From: Hoylesella buccalis ATCC 35310
Lineage (GTDB): Bacteria > Bacteroidota > Bacteroidia > Bacteroidales > Bacteroidaceae
Direction: 5' to 3'
DNA length: 64,000 nt
Assembly (NCBI RefSeq): GCF_025151385.1
Contig: NZ_CP102287.1
Span: 2,852,001 to 2,916,000, forward strand
A program made the translations under genes and the position numbers. Shown piece after piece: positions 36,442 through 45,377 of this stretch. A model generated the notes under the pieces. That model saw only the letters and a program-made list of their open reading frames with translations, made no database searches and was not told the origin of the DNA. Position 1 is the stretch's first letter. Each line of letters begins with the position of its first letter.

Positions 36442-37760
36442 CTAACCGATATATCGCAACTGTCAATGTGCGTGCAGATGGTTCATCCAAGCTTGGCAGC
36501 GGGCATAAGTGGGGTTGGTTCCCATCAGCATCGTTGGCATGGGTGCTGTCAGAGGAAGATTTCATTAAACAGGCTAAATGGATTGATAACTTGAAGCTAC
36601 GTGCTGGCTACGGTGTGACAGGTAATCAGGATGCCATTGATCCGTACAATTCGCTGGCTCTGTATAAACCCAATGGGGTAACGCCATACAATGGCGCCAA
36701 TACAACCACCTTTGCCATTCAGAGTAACGATAACCCTGACTTGAAATGGGAGGTGAAGCATACATTTGACGTGGGCTTGGACTTTGCTGCTTTTGACAGT
36801 CGTTTGAAGTTAACTCTAGACTGGTACACTTCTAAGACAAAGGACTTGTTGTATACCTATACCGTTCCTGTTCCTCCATTTACCTACAATACCCTGTTGG
36901 CTAACATGGGTGAAATGACCAATAATGGACTTGAAATTGGACTGCGCGGTGATATCGTTCGTACGAAAGACTTTACTTTCAACTCGGGGCTGAATCTTTC
37001 TTTCCAAAAGAACAAGCTCAACTCTCTAAGTGGAACGTACAAAGGACAGAAGTTGACAACCAGCGAACACATTGTAGTAGCTGACGCTGGATCCGCTGGC
37101 TTGACACAGAATACAGGTGTTACCTATCTGATTGAAGGCGAACCGATAGGAACATTCTACATTCCTCATTGCACCGGAATCTCTAAAACAGGTCAGTATG
37201 AACTGGAAGATATCGTCAAAGATGGTAAAATTGATACCGGTGATGCAGGCGACCGCCGTGTAGCCGGACAGGCTATCCCCAAGGCTTATCTGGGTTGGGA
37301 TTTCACCTTGAGTTACAAGAATTGGGATTTAACCATGCAATTCAACGGAGCCTTTGGTCACAAGATTTACAATGGAACATCTATGACCTATAGTAACATG
37401 AACAACTTCCCAACCTATAACATATTGGCTAATGCACCTGAAAAGAATATTCATGATATTCAGATCTCTGATTATTGGTTGGAGAAAGGCGACTATGTAA
37501 ACTTCGAATATATCAACTTAGGCTATACATTCACGAAAGAACAGCTGAAGATGAATTGGATTCAGAACCTTCATCTTGGCTTGGCTGTCAACAATGTATG
37601 TACATTCACAGGTTACAGCGGTCTGACGTCCATGATTAACTCTGCGTCATTGGGTCGTATAGACGAAGGAACAGGAACAACTGGGACGCTGGGTGTTGAT
37701 AATAAACGAATCTATCCATTGGTACGTACATTCTCATTCAATGTGTCTGTCAATTTCTAA
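36429..37760 (+). pseudogene. susC: SusC/RagA TonB-dependent receptor, C-terminal part (interrupted by IS)
   Basis: The remainder of the receptor barrel, from the right target copy (ANRYIATVNVRADGSSKLG) to the C-terminal VRTFSFNVSVNF, ending in phenylalanine as outer-membrane barrels do. The open frame opens at a GTG inside the insertion-sequence end (36429), but there is no signal peptide or plug, so any product could not reach the membrane. SusC typical motifs include NLKLRAGYGVTGNQ, YKNWDLTMQFNGAFGHKIYN and a TonB-barrel finish. It lies 28 bases before susD and would normally be co-transcribed with it. Confidence 0.92.
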
Positions 37761-37788
37761 CCGTCTAAAATAAGAAAGGAATCAAATT

Positions 37789-39507
37789 ATGAAAAAATAT
37801 ATATTTGGAACATTGCTTCTTTCTACGGCGCTGTTGTCGGGATGCTCACTGGATGAAACACCGAAGAGTGCATTTAGTGAAGAAGAAGCTTTCAAGTCTT
37901 CCACGCTGATTTATGCGAACTCTGTAGCCAACGTTTATTCGTCTATTCAAAATTATATCTATGGGCAAGATGCGGGTTCAATACACACCCTGCAGCAATA
38001 TTCAAGTGACGAATCAATGATACCTGGCCGACAAGGTGACTGGGTGGATGGCGGTAAGTGGCAAAATTTCTTTTTGCACAACTTCGATTCGTCTGTGGAT
38101 ATGTATCGAAATATCTGGAACCAGATATACACCATTATTGGGCAAAGTAATAAGGGCATCGATAAGTTAAATGGGTTACAGAATAATGAAGATGCTGCTA
38201 CTTATGTGTATGAGTTGCGTGCCTTGCGTGCCATCTTCTATTATTATTTGATGGACTTGTGGGGACAGGTGCCTTTGGTGACATCATCTAAAATTAATAC
38301 CAATGATGTGGTTCAGAGTAATCGTGCGGATGTGTTCAAGTTTGTTGTATCTGAGCTTGAAGCCTGCTTGCCTCATTTGGCCGATGACATGAGTCAGAAT
38401 GAAGGAAAATATTATGGTCGCATTACCAAACCTGTGGTTTACATGTGCTTGGTCAAGTGTGCGATGAACTCACCTTTATACACCATCAATCCTACATCGG
38501 CAACTAGTTATCAGGCTTTTGTCGGAAATGACATGAGTGGGAATAATACAGTAAGTGAAACGCTAGGAGCGAATGTTACAGAGTTGGGTAAAAAGGTTAG
38601 TATCACAGTTGACGGGAAAGCGCGTAATGCGTGGGAAACCGTGAAATATTGTGTGGAAAAGTTGGAAGCATTAGGTTATACTTTACAACCAAATTATGCA
38701 GACAATTTCACTATTAGCAACCAGAACTCTAAGGAGAACATCTTTACACGTCCTAATGATGACAAGACTTACCGGTATTATGATTATAACTTAATGCGCT
38801 CGTTGCACTACAACCATGCGGGCGCTATCGGGTATAGTGGTTGGAACGGTGCCTGTGCCACTGTGTTTGCCATGAATGTTTATGGATATGGAACGGCTGA
38901 TGTTGACCCCCGTCTAAAGCTTAACTATTATACGGATAAGGACTACATGGAAGATACGGGTAAAGCTGTGGAGGACGGAGCTACAGGACAAGATCTTGAA
39001 TATTTGCCTCTCAAGCCACAGGTTGACTTCCCCGCAGATGCCAACGCGCATGACGTGAAATGTGCGGGAGCGCGCATGAAGAAGTATCAACTTGACCTTA
39101 CTTCGAGTACAAATGGTATTACAAACAATGACCTTGTGGTATGGCGCTACGCAGATGCGTTGCTGTTAAAGGCCGAGGCTGAATATCGTTTGGGTAATAC
39201 GGGTGCGGCATTAGCTGCCATCAACACTGTTCGGGCACGTGTTGGCGCCCCAGCATTGACCTCTCTTACACTGAATGTTATTTCGAATGAACGTTTGAAA
39301 GAACTAGCTTGGGAGGGTGTGCGTCGTATGGATGCCATCCGATATGGTATCTTCACGCAGCCTACAAAAGATCGGTATGAGGGTGTGTGGCACAATGCTG
39401 TAGCAGGAAACTATCTGAATGATACACAAGGTTATACCACCATCTTCCCCATTCCTTATGATGTGATGAGCTTGAATAAGAATTTGAAGCAAAATCCTGG
39501 TTATTGA
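37789..39507 (+). CDS. susD: SusD/RagB-family nutrient-binding lipoprotein
   Basis: A 572-residue surface lipoprotein that captures glycans or peptides and acts as a lid on the SusC channel. Signal peptide and lipobox are MKKYIFGTLLLSTALLSGC, with cysteine at residue 19. Family features are TPRxx-like DETPKSAFSEEEAF, YELRALRAIFYYYLMDLWGQVPLV, and the C-terminal RYADALLLKAEAEYRLGNTGAALAAINTVRARVGAP, with LAWEGVRRMDAIRYG. The protein is intact, but its partner gene is split by the insertion sequence, so the pair is probably non-functional and susD expression may suffer polarity. No glycan-degrading gene is adjacent, so the substrate cannot be guessed. Confidence 0.95.
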   Translation: MKKYIFGTLLLSTALLSGCSLDETPKSAFSEEEAFKSSTLIYANSVANVYSSIQNYIYGQDAGSIHTLQQYSSDESMIPGRQGDWVDGGKWQNFFLHNFDSSVDMYRNIWNQIYTIIGQSNKGIDKLNGLQNNEDAATYVYELRALRAIFYYYLMDLWGQVPLVTSSKINTNDVVQSNRADVFKFVVSELEACLPHLADDMSQNEGKYYGRITKPVVYMCLVKCAMNSPLYTINPTSATSYQAFVGNDMSGNNTVSETLGANVTELGKKVSITVDGKARNAWETVKYCVEKLEALGYTLQPNYADNFTISNQNSKENIFTRPNDDKTYRYYDYNLMRSLHYNHAGAIGYSGWNGACATVFAMNVYGYGTADVDPRLKLNYYTDKDYMEDTGKAVEDGATGQDLEYLPLKPQVDFPADANAHDVKCAGARMKKYQLDLTSSTNGITNNDLVVWRYADALLLKAEAEYRLGNTGAALAAINTVRARVGAPALTSLTLNVISNERLKELAWEGVRRMDAIRYGIFTQPTKDRYEGVWHNAVAGNYLNDTQGYTTIFPIPYDVMSLNKNLKQNPGY

Positions 39508-39546
39508 GTAAAATCAATCTGAGTGAAAATTGTTAGTGGATTGCCT

Positions 39547-39650
39547 GCAAAGCCCCAGTGAATGTGTGTTTCTATGACACGGTTAGTCATTCGCGGAGCT
39601 GACCATTGATGGTTTTATTCTCACGTCGATGTGGCTTTGCTGGGGTTCAC
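39547..39650 (+). other. Block-complementary segment after susD
   Basis: GCAAAGCC (39547-39554), CCCCA (39553-39557) and GTGAA (39558-39562) have exact complements GGCTTTGC, TGGGG and TTCAC at 39633-39650, but in the same left-to-right order, so the pairs are mutually exclusive or partly pseudoknotted. It is part of the 416-base non-coding gap between susD and the trehalose gene. Confidence 0.35.
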
Positions 39651-39769
39651 CTGTATCTTTCATGTATATATGACGCATCTCCCGAGTATATATAAAAGGT
39701 AATGGCGATAATCAACTTGCTTTATTTTAAAAGTCACACAGCATCAGGATAAGTTGTCTGTATAATCGG

Positions 39770-39808
39770 AATGAACTCATGAATTTACTATTAATTCATG
39801 AGTTCATT
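39770..39808 (+). terminator. 16-bp perfect hairpin, probable terminator of susD
   Basis: AATGAACTCATGAATT (39770-39785) pairs with AATTCATGAGTTCATT (39793-39808); loop of seven bases. Only TT follows before AAAT, so it is a weak intrinsic terminator or an RNA-stabilising end. Confidence 0.6.
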
Positions 39809-39841
39809 TTAAATATTCTTCCTTTTCACTATTTTTTTTCG

Positions 39842-39849
39842 TATATTTG
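39842..39849 (+). promoter_or_regulatory. -7 box of the trehalose gene
   Basis: TATATTTG at 39842-39849, after a run of nine T (39831-39839). No good -33 TTTG box at the usual spacing. Predicted start is near 39856, giving a leader of about 68 bases. Confidence 0.5.
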
Positions 39850-39856
39850 CATAGTA

Positions 39857-39906
39857 GCCTAAAGCGTGAAATGTAGGTAGCTGTTGTCGCTACTCATGTT
39901 TTAGGC
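39857..39906 (+). promoter_or_regulatory. Stem-loop in the leader of the trehalose gene
   Basis: GCCTAAA (39857-39863) pairs with TTTAGGC (39900-39906), and GTAGC (39877-39881) with GCTAC (39889-39893), giving a long bulged hairpin that would occupy most of the leader. Its 3' side ends 17 bases before the ATG, with AGAGGA between. It could control translation or RNA stability. Confidence 0.45.
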
Positions 39907-39923
39907 ACCTAAAACAGAGGAAT

Positions 39924-42101
39924 ATGAAGCGGAAAAAATTGTTTATCGTGTCGAATCGTTTGCCCGTGAAGGCAAAGGAAACCAGTGTAGGTCATTTTGA
40001 ATTTGAACGTAGTGAAGGCGGCTTGGCAACGGGCTTGAACTCATTGCAAACATCCTATGAACAGCATTGGATAGGATGGCCGGGTGTTTGTTTGAAAAGG
40101 AAGGCTGATGAAAAGAAAATCAAGGAGGAGTTGGAGAAATTCAATTATCACCCGGTGTTCTTGAGTGCAACCCAATACAATAATTATTATGAGGGCTACA
40201 GTAACAGTACCATCTGGCCGCTGTGCCACTATTTTTATGAGTTCTCCAAGTACCGTAGAGGCTTTTGGCAGGCTTATCAGGACGTAAACAGGTTGTTCTG
40301 CAAGGAGGTGCTCAAACATATTGATGACGATAGCATGATATGGGTGCAGGATTACCAGCTGATGTTGTTGCCTGGGATGTTGCGTGATGGGAAGGCATCG
40401 TTGAAGATAGGCTATTTTCATCATATTCCGTTCCCCTCGTACGAGTTGTTCAGGGTGCTGCCCGAGCGTCGTAACTTGTTGAGAGGACTGCTGGGTGCCG
40501 ACTTCATTGCTTTCCATACCCACGACTACATGCGACATTTCATCAGTGCCGTGGAGCGTACCTTGCATCTTGAGTTCAAGTTGAACGAGGTCATGGTAGA
40601 CGGTCGTGCTGTGCATGTGGATGCCTTGCCAATGGGCATCAACTACGAGTTGTATCATGATGCTCCAAAGAAGCGACCCGTGAAGGATGCCATAAAACGT
40701 ATGAAGAACCAGTTTGGTAAACATAAAATCATCTTGTCTGTAGACCGATTGGATTACAGTAAGGGCATCTTGCATCGACTGGTGGGCTTTGAAACGTTCT
40801 TGGAAAAGCATCCGGAGTATCAAAATAAGGTGACGCTGGCCATGATTATCGTGCCTTCGCGCGACAAAGTGAGCAGTTATGCTGAGATGAAACGGCGCAT
40901 CGATGAGCGCATTGGTGCTATCAATGGCAAATATGCAGGTATCGGTTGGACACCCGTATGTTATTACTATCACCCTTTTCCTTTCGAAGATTTGGTGGCG
41001 ATGTACAAGCTGGCTGATGTCGCTTTGGTCACTCCGCTGCGTGATGGTATGAATTTGGTGGCTAAGGAGTATGTCGCGACGAAAGACAATGACCTTGGTG
41101 TATTGATATTGAGCGAGATGGCCGGTGCGTCTTCTGAGCTTTCGGATGCCATCCAAATCAACCCAAATGATACCGACCAGATTAGCATGGCCATCTGCGA
41201 GGCGCTGGAAATGCCTGAAGAGGAGCAGAAAGAACGATTGCAGAACATGCAAGACATTGTTGGTAAGCAGAGCGTTAAGAAATGGGCAGGCGACTTTGTA
41301 GATGCGTGGAAAGAAGTTATTGAGCGCAATGAAACGCTCATGAAGAAATATATCTCTAAGAGAGTATTCTCGGACATCAAGCAAAAGTACAATGCCAGCA
41401 AACATAGACTCATCATGTTGGACTATGACGGTACATTGGCTGCTTTCCGTAGAGATCCTGAAAAAGCATCTCCCACTACCGAGGTGAAGAACATGTTGCG
41501 GAAGCTGTGTGATGATGAACGCAATACGGTGGTCATCAACAGTGGTCGCGATCACCGTACACTTGATAAGTGGTTGGGCGACCTGCCGCTGTCGTTTGCG
41601 GCCGAGCATGGTGCATTCTATAAGGAAAACGGCGTGTGGCACGAGAATGTGGAGCCACAGGCGTGGGACGAACGGCTCATGAGCATCCTTCGAGAATTTG
41701 AGGACAAAACACCTAACTCGCGTTTGGAGGTCAAAGCTACGGCCGTGGCATGGCATTATCGTAAGGTGGACAACTGGATTGGGATGTTCAGAGCACAACA
41801 GTTGATGCATGCCTTGATACCTATATGCTCTCAAAATAACCTCCAGATTATGCGAGGCAACAAGATTGTGGAAGTAAAGCCTGCCGAATATTCAAAAGGC
41901 TCGGAAGTACAACGTATCTTGAATCAACGTTCTTATGATTTTATCTTAGCCATTGGCGATGACGTGACCGATGAGGACATGTTCAGGGCTTTGCCAGAAG
42001 AAGCGGTAACCATCAAGGTGGGTTATGCTTGTGATGATGCCCGTTATAACCTGTTGGAACAGAAAGATGTGCTGCCTTTCTTGAATAATCTACTGTCGTG
42101 A
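39924..42101 (+). CDS. otsAB: Bifunctional trehalose-6-phosphate synthase/phosphatase
   Basis: Makes trehalose from UDP-glucose and glucose-6-phosphate and removes the phosphate in one polypeptide. Residues about 1-465 are glycosyltransferase family 20 (LFIVSNRLPVKA start, WIGWPG, WVQDYQLMLLPGMLR, GYFHHIPFPSYELFRVLP, LSVDRLDYSKG, PLRDGMNLVAKEYVA). Residues about 490-725 are the HAD trehalose phosphatase (LIMLDYDGTLAAF with Asp500 and Asp502, INSGRD, AEHGAFY, AIGDDVTDEDMF). Both halves have intact motifs. It is cytoplasmic. Downstream (122 bases) lies a GH15 enzyme. The gene has its own promoter with a structured leader. Confidence 0.95.
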   Translation: MKRKKLFIVSNRLPVKAKETSVGHFEFERSEGGLATGLNSLQTSYEQHWIGWPGVCLKRKADEKKIKEELEKFNYHPVFLSATQYNNYYEGYSNSTIWPLCHYFYEFSKYRRGFWQAYQDVNRLFCKEVLKHIDDDSMIWVQDYQLMLLPGMLRDGKASLKIGYFHHIPFPSYELFRVLPERRNLLRGLLGADFIAFHTHDYMRHFISAVERTLHLEFKLNEVMVDGRAVHVDALPMGINYELYHDAPKKRPVKDAIKRMKNQFGKHKIILSVDRLDYSKGILHRLVGFETFLEKHPEYQNKVTLAMIIVPSRDKVSSYAEMKRRIDERIGAINGKYAGIGWTPVCYYYHPFPFEDLVAMYKLADVALVTPLRDGMNLVAKEYVATKDNDLGVLILSEMAGASSELSDAIQINPNDTDQISMAICEALEMPEEEQKERLQNMQDIVGKQSVKKWAGDFVDAWKEVIERNETLMKKYISKRVFSDIKQKYNASKHRLIMLDYDGTLAAFRRDPEKASPTTEVKNMLRKLCDDERNTVVINSGRDHRTLDKWLGDLPLSFAAEHGAFYKENGVWHENVEPQAWDERLMSILREFEDKTPNSRLEVKATAVAWHYRKVDNWIGMFRAQQLMHALIPICSQNNLQIMRGNKIVEVKPAEYSKGSEVQRILNQRSYDFILAIGDDVTDEDMFRALPEEAVTIKVGYACDDARYNLLEQKDVLPFLNNLLS

Positions 42102-42223
42102 ACATGAGGCTTGTGCTGAACAAGGCTTTGATTAACTCATCTATAAAAAGCAGTCAATGCTTGGTTTAAAACTAATTTGACAGTCGAAACATTATCTAAA
42201 ACAAACTGACAACCAATCAAAAT

Positions 42224-44005
42224 ATGAAATTAAACTACGGCGTGATAGGCAACAGTTGTACGGCGGCATTGGTCTCTGACCGTGCCTCGATAGACTGGCT
42301 TTGTATGCCTAATTTTGACTCTCCTTCGGTCTTTGCATCTTTGTTGGATCAAGAAAAGGGAGGGTCGTTTGGCTTCGAAGTAGGAGAAGAGTACGAAGTG
42401 ACACAGGCCTATATACCGCATACCAATATATTGTCAACGACATTCACCTCGGAAGAAGGTGCTTTCGCTGTCGTTGATTTCATGCCTTGTTACCGAAAGG
42501 ATCATAGTGATGAAAACTACAACCCGGCTGAGGTGTACCGGTATATCCGGCTGCTCAGCGGGCATCCAAGGTTTGCAGTCAACTATCAGCCCCGTCCTGA
42601 TTATGCCCGAGGTAAGACCATCTATAACATGACGGAGCAATATATAGAATCGATGTCGTCATCTAACAGCAAAGACCGACAGTATCTGTATTCTTCCCTC
42701 CCGTTGCAGGATGTCTTGGATGGAGTTGTTTTCGAACTTGAGAAAGATGAATTCTTCTTGTTGGCATCCAATGAGAAGGTGGTTAAGATAGATCTTGAAC
42801 GGGAGAAGATGGATTATTGTCGGACGTTGGTCTATTGGTTGAACTGGTCGAACATGACAAAGAAGTTCACCCACTATAACGATGTCATCGAGCGAAGTTT
42901 CCTAACCTTAAAACTGTTGTCCTTTTACAATGGTGCTGTGTTGGCCGCTTTGACCACCAGCCTGCCCGAAACGCCTGGAGAAGTGCGCAATTGGGATTAC
43001 CGCTTTTGTTGGCTGAGGGACGCATCGATGACCATTGAGACGCACATCAACTTGGGACATACCCGTTCTGCAAAGCGATTCATGCGATTCGTGGAGTCTA
43101 CATTCGTGGGCAATCATAACGGTTTCCAAATCATGTATGGCATCAGAGGAGAGCGCGACTTGGTGGAAGAACAGCTGGACCACTTCTCAGGCTTTCTCAA
43201 TTCAAAGCCCGTTCGAATCGGTAACGCGGCCTATCATCAGAAGCAAAACGACTCATTTGGCTACCTCATGAATCTGATTTACCAGTATTTCAGTCTGATT
43301 CCCGGTTCATTAGACGATGTGGAGAATCTCTGGGATATGGTGAAAAACATCATGCGAACCGTCATAGACGACTGGCGTAAACCCGATAAGGGTATCTGGG
43401 AGATTCGTGGTGAGGCTCAGCACTTTGTTTCATCAAAGGTGATGTGCTGGGTGGCATTGGATCGTGGGGTGCGAATTGCCTCGCTCTTGGAGAAGTACGA
43501 CTACGCAAAACGCTGGCGTGAAGAGGCCGATAAGGTGAAAGAAGACGTGTGGGCGAACGGCTGGAATGAGCAGTTGCAGAGCTTTACGCAAGCCTATGGC
43601 AGCACCTCGCTCGACTCTTCATTGTTGCTCATGGAGCATTATGGCTTTATTGATGCCGACGACATCTATTTTCATAAAACGGTGAAAGCCATCAAGAAGG
43701 CACTTTTCCACAACGGTTTGATGTACCGATACAACGTGGAAGACGATTTCGGACAGCCCAAGTCGGCCTTTACCATCTGCACGTTTTGGTTGATTCGGGC
43801 TTTGTTCGTCACGGGTGAGAAGGAGGAAGCCCGCAGCTTGTTCGACGAGTTGCTCACTTATTCGAACCATCTGGGGCTGTTCAGCGAGGATCTTGATTTT
43901 GAAACCAAAGAGCAACTTGGTAATTTTCCGCAGGCTTACTCACACTTAGCGCTGATTAACACCGCACTGCTTTTTACCGAAGAAGTGAAAAGCATGCATC
44001 TATAG
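42224..44005 (+). CDS. Glycoside hydrolase family 15 protein (glucoamylase- or trehalase-type)
   Basis: A 593-residue cytoplasmic GH15 enzyme with no signal peptide. The N-terminal trehalase-like/DUF5911 region (YGVIGNSCTAALVSDRASIDWLCMPNFDSPSVFASLL, shown here only as NSCTAALVSDRASIDWLC) is followed by an alpha6/alpha6 catalytic barrel with NWDYRFCWLRDASMTIE, GSTSLDSSLLLM and LGNFPQAYSHLALINTAL. The family cleaves alpha-glucosides; some bacterial members with this N-terminal domain are trehalases. Its position right after the trehalose synthase supports a trehalose role, but glucoamylase or oligoglucan activity is equally possible from sequence. It is followed by the SIMPL gene 26 bases on. 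Confidence 0.9.
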   Translation: MKLNYGVIGNSCTAALVSDRASIDWLCMPNFDSPSVFASLLDQEKGGSFGFEVGEEYEVTQAYIPHTNILSTTFTSEEGAFAVVDFMPCYRKDHSDENYNPAEVYRYIRLLSGHPRFAVNYQPRPDYARGKTIYNMTEQYIESMSSSNSKDRQYLYSSLPLQDVLDGVVFELEKDEFFLLASNEKVVKIDLEREKMDYCRTLVYWLNWSNMTKKFTHYNDVIERSFLTLKLLSFYNGAVLAALTTSLPETPGEVRNWDYRFCWLRDASMTIETHINLGHTRSAKRFMRFVESTFVGNHNGFQIMYGIRGERDLVEEQLDHFSGFLNSKPVRIGNAAYHQKQNDSFGYLMNLIYQYFSLIPGSLDDVENLWDMVKNIMRTVIDDWRKPDKGIWEIRGEAQHFVSSKVMCWVALDRGVRIASLLEKYDYAKRWREEADKVKEDVWANGWNEQLQSFTQAYGSTSLDSSLLLMEHYGFIDADDIYFHKTVKAIKKALFHNGLMYRYNVEDDFGQPKSAFTICTFWLIRALFVTGEKEEARSLFDELLTYSNHLGLFSEDLDFETKEQLGNFPQAYSHLALINTALLFTEEVKSMHL

Positions 44006-44031
44006 TATAAACTTTAAAAACGAAAAACGAG

Positions 44032-44751
44032 ATGAAACGAATGACAATGTACGCCGTGGGTATGGCTCTGATGGGCCTCTCACTGGTTTCATGTAGCACC
44101 AGTTCTGGAGAAAAGCAAAATACAGTTGCCGTCATGGGGACGGGAACCGTAAAGGCGCAGCCCGACATGGCGCAGATTAACGTCAGCTTCGCCCATACGG
44201 CGGCAACCACCCAGGAAGCAAAGAAGCTGGCCGATCAGACGCTGAAAGCAATAACCAAAATCTTGCAGGAGGAGAAAATTGACATTAAAAACCTGAAGAC
44301 AACCGCCCTCAGTTATCAAGCTGACTATGAGTACAGAAACGGTCGGCGTGTACGCTTGGGACAGAGCGCACAGCAAAACGTCGAGATTACCGTCAGAAAT
44401 ATTGTCAAAGATGGCGGACGCCTTTCTACGTTGTTGGATAAGTTGGCAGCCATCAGCAACGTGGAACTCAATGAAATCAGCTTTGACATCGACCAGAAAA
44501 CAGATTTGTTCAAGAAAAGTCGCGAACTGGCTTATCGCAAAGCGCATGAAAAGGCCGAACAGTATGCAGCATTATGTGGCAGGAAGTTGGGCAAGGTGAT
44601 TACCATTGTAGAAAACAGCGGAGATGACGTCTCGTCTGCCTTGTTGAGTAATCGTGCAAAACTTGAGTACAAATCAAACGACATGGCGACAGTTCCAACC
44701 GGTCAAAACGAAATCAGCACAGATGTTCAGGTGGTCTTCTCATTGAAATAG
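44032..44751 (+). CDS. SIMPL-domain (DUF541) lipoprotein
   Basis: A 239-residue envelope protein. The signal peptide ends at a lipobox-like LVSC (cysteine at residue 21), so it is probably lipid-anchored. The SIMPL domain is seen from VAVMGTGTVKAQPDMAQINVSF through FDIDQKTDLFKKSRELAYRKAHEKAEQYAALCGRKLGKVITI to the C-terminal STDVQVVFSLK. The family is found across bacteria with no settled function; related proteins are linked to envelope or stress responses. It is probably the last gene of the trehalose/GH15 unit, as the 26-base gap suggests. Confidence 0.9.
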   Translation: MKRMTMYAVGMALMGLSLVSCSTSSGEKQNTVAVMGTGTVKAQPDMAQINVSFAHTAATTQEAKKLADQTLKAITKILQEEKIDIKNLKTTALSYQADYEYRNGRRVRLGQSAQQNVEITVRNIVKDGGRLSTLLDKLAAISNVELNEISFDIDQKTDLFKKSRELAYRKAHEKAEQYAALCGRKLGKVITIVENSGDDVSSALLSNRAKLEYKSNDMATVPTGQNEISTDVQVVFSLK

Positions 44752-44951
44752 GGAGGCAACCTACATCCTGTGTTTGCAAACACTCTAATGATACAAATGT
44801 TTGTTGTCAAGAAAATTCGTGCATATTGAATGTCATGTTTCTTGTTTTTTAACCGTTCAACCATATACATTGCATCTTGTTAGCGCTTGGCTACTTTTTT
44901 GTTAACGTAAACCGTATGGCTTGATGTAAAAATTAAAATGTAATCTAAAAA
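44752..44951. other. Intergenic region before the rpsU promoter
   Basis: Contains the perfect 14-base palindrome GTGTTTGCAAACAC (44770-44783) shortly after the SIMPL stop, resembling the palindrome at 17882-17895 but with a two-base shorter core. I see no gene or clear terminator with a T-tract otherwise. Confidence 0.4.
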
Positions 44952-44983
44952 CTTGGCTGTTTGATAAATAAGTCGTAATTTTG
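44952..44983 (+). promoter_or_regulatory. Promoter of rpsU
   Basis: CTTG (44952-44955), 20 bases, TAATTTTG (44976-44983), followed by a leader of about 60 bases. Confidence 0.6.
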
Positions 44984-45050
44984 CACCCGCATTTGGTGGC
45001 GTGATGTCACCATGCAACATAATAAACTATAAACAATTAAATACAACAAC

Positions 45051-45242
45051 ATGATTATCGTACCAGTAAAAGATGGTGAAAACATCGAAAGGGCTCTTAA
45101 AAAATTCAAGAGAAAATTCGATAAAACCGGTGTGTCTAAAGAGTTGCGTGCTCGTCAGCAGTACAACAAGCCGTCGGTTTTGAAGCGCCTGAAGATGGAA
45201 CGTGCCATCTACATACAGAAGTTGCGCGACGCAGAAGAGTAA
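45051..45242 (+). CDS. rpsU: 30S ribosomal protein S21
   Basis: A 63-residue basic ribosomal protein of the small subunit. The start MIIVPVKDGENIERALKKFKR and central ELRARQQYNKPSVLKR are typical of the family. In Bacteroidota S21 sits near the anti-Shine-Dalgarno end of 16S rRNA and is discussed as part of the reason these bacteria use few SD sites. It has its own promoter and precedes the Xer recombinase gene by 135 bases. Confidence 0.96.
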   Translation: MIIVPVKDGENIERALKKFKRKFDKTGVSKELRARQQYNKPSVLKRLKMERAIYIQKLRDAEE

Positions 45243-45377
45243 AATCTTCTAAAAAATTTGGTAGTTTAAATTAATTTCCTTATTTTCGTTGCAAAATCTG
45301 ATGCTGCTCTCTGTGAGAGGACATACATCGTTTCGAGAGAATGAAGCTTCAGATGCAATACTTCAACGGAAGGCGTC

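Noticed and set aside
36429..37760. Independent gene for a short TonB receptor
   Set aside because: The GTG start is inside the insertion-sequence end, no signal peptide or plug is present, and joining to the upstream half across the target duplication gives a normal receptor.
39857..39906. Known riboswitch class in the trehalose leader
   Set aside because: The stem does not match any ligand-binding core I know; it is kept only as an unclassified leader structure.
40041..41834. 597-residue minus-strand open frame opposite the trehalose gene
   Set aside because: It lies wholly inside the otsAB gene, which has intact motifs in both halves. The reverse frame has no recognisable domain; long antisense frames are common in GC-balanced genes.
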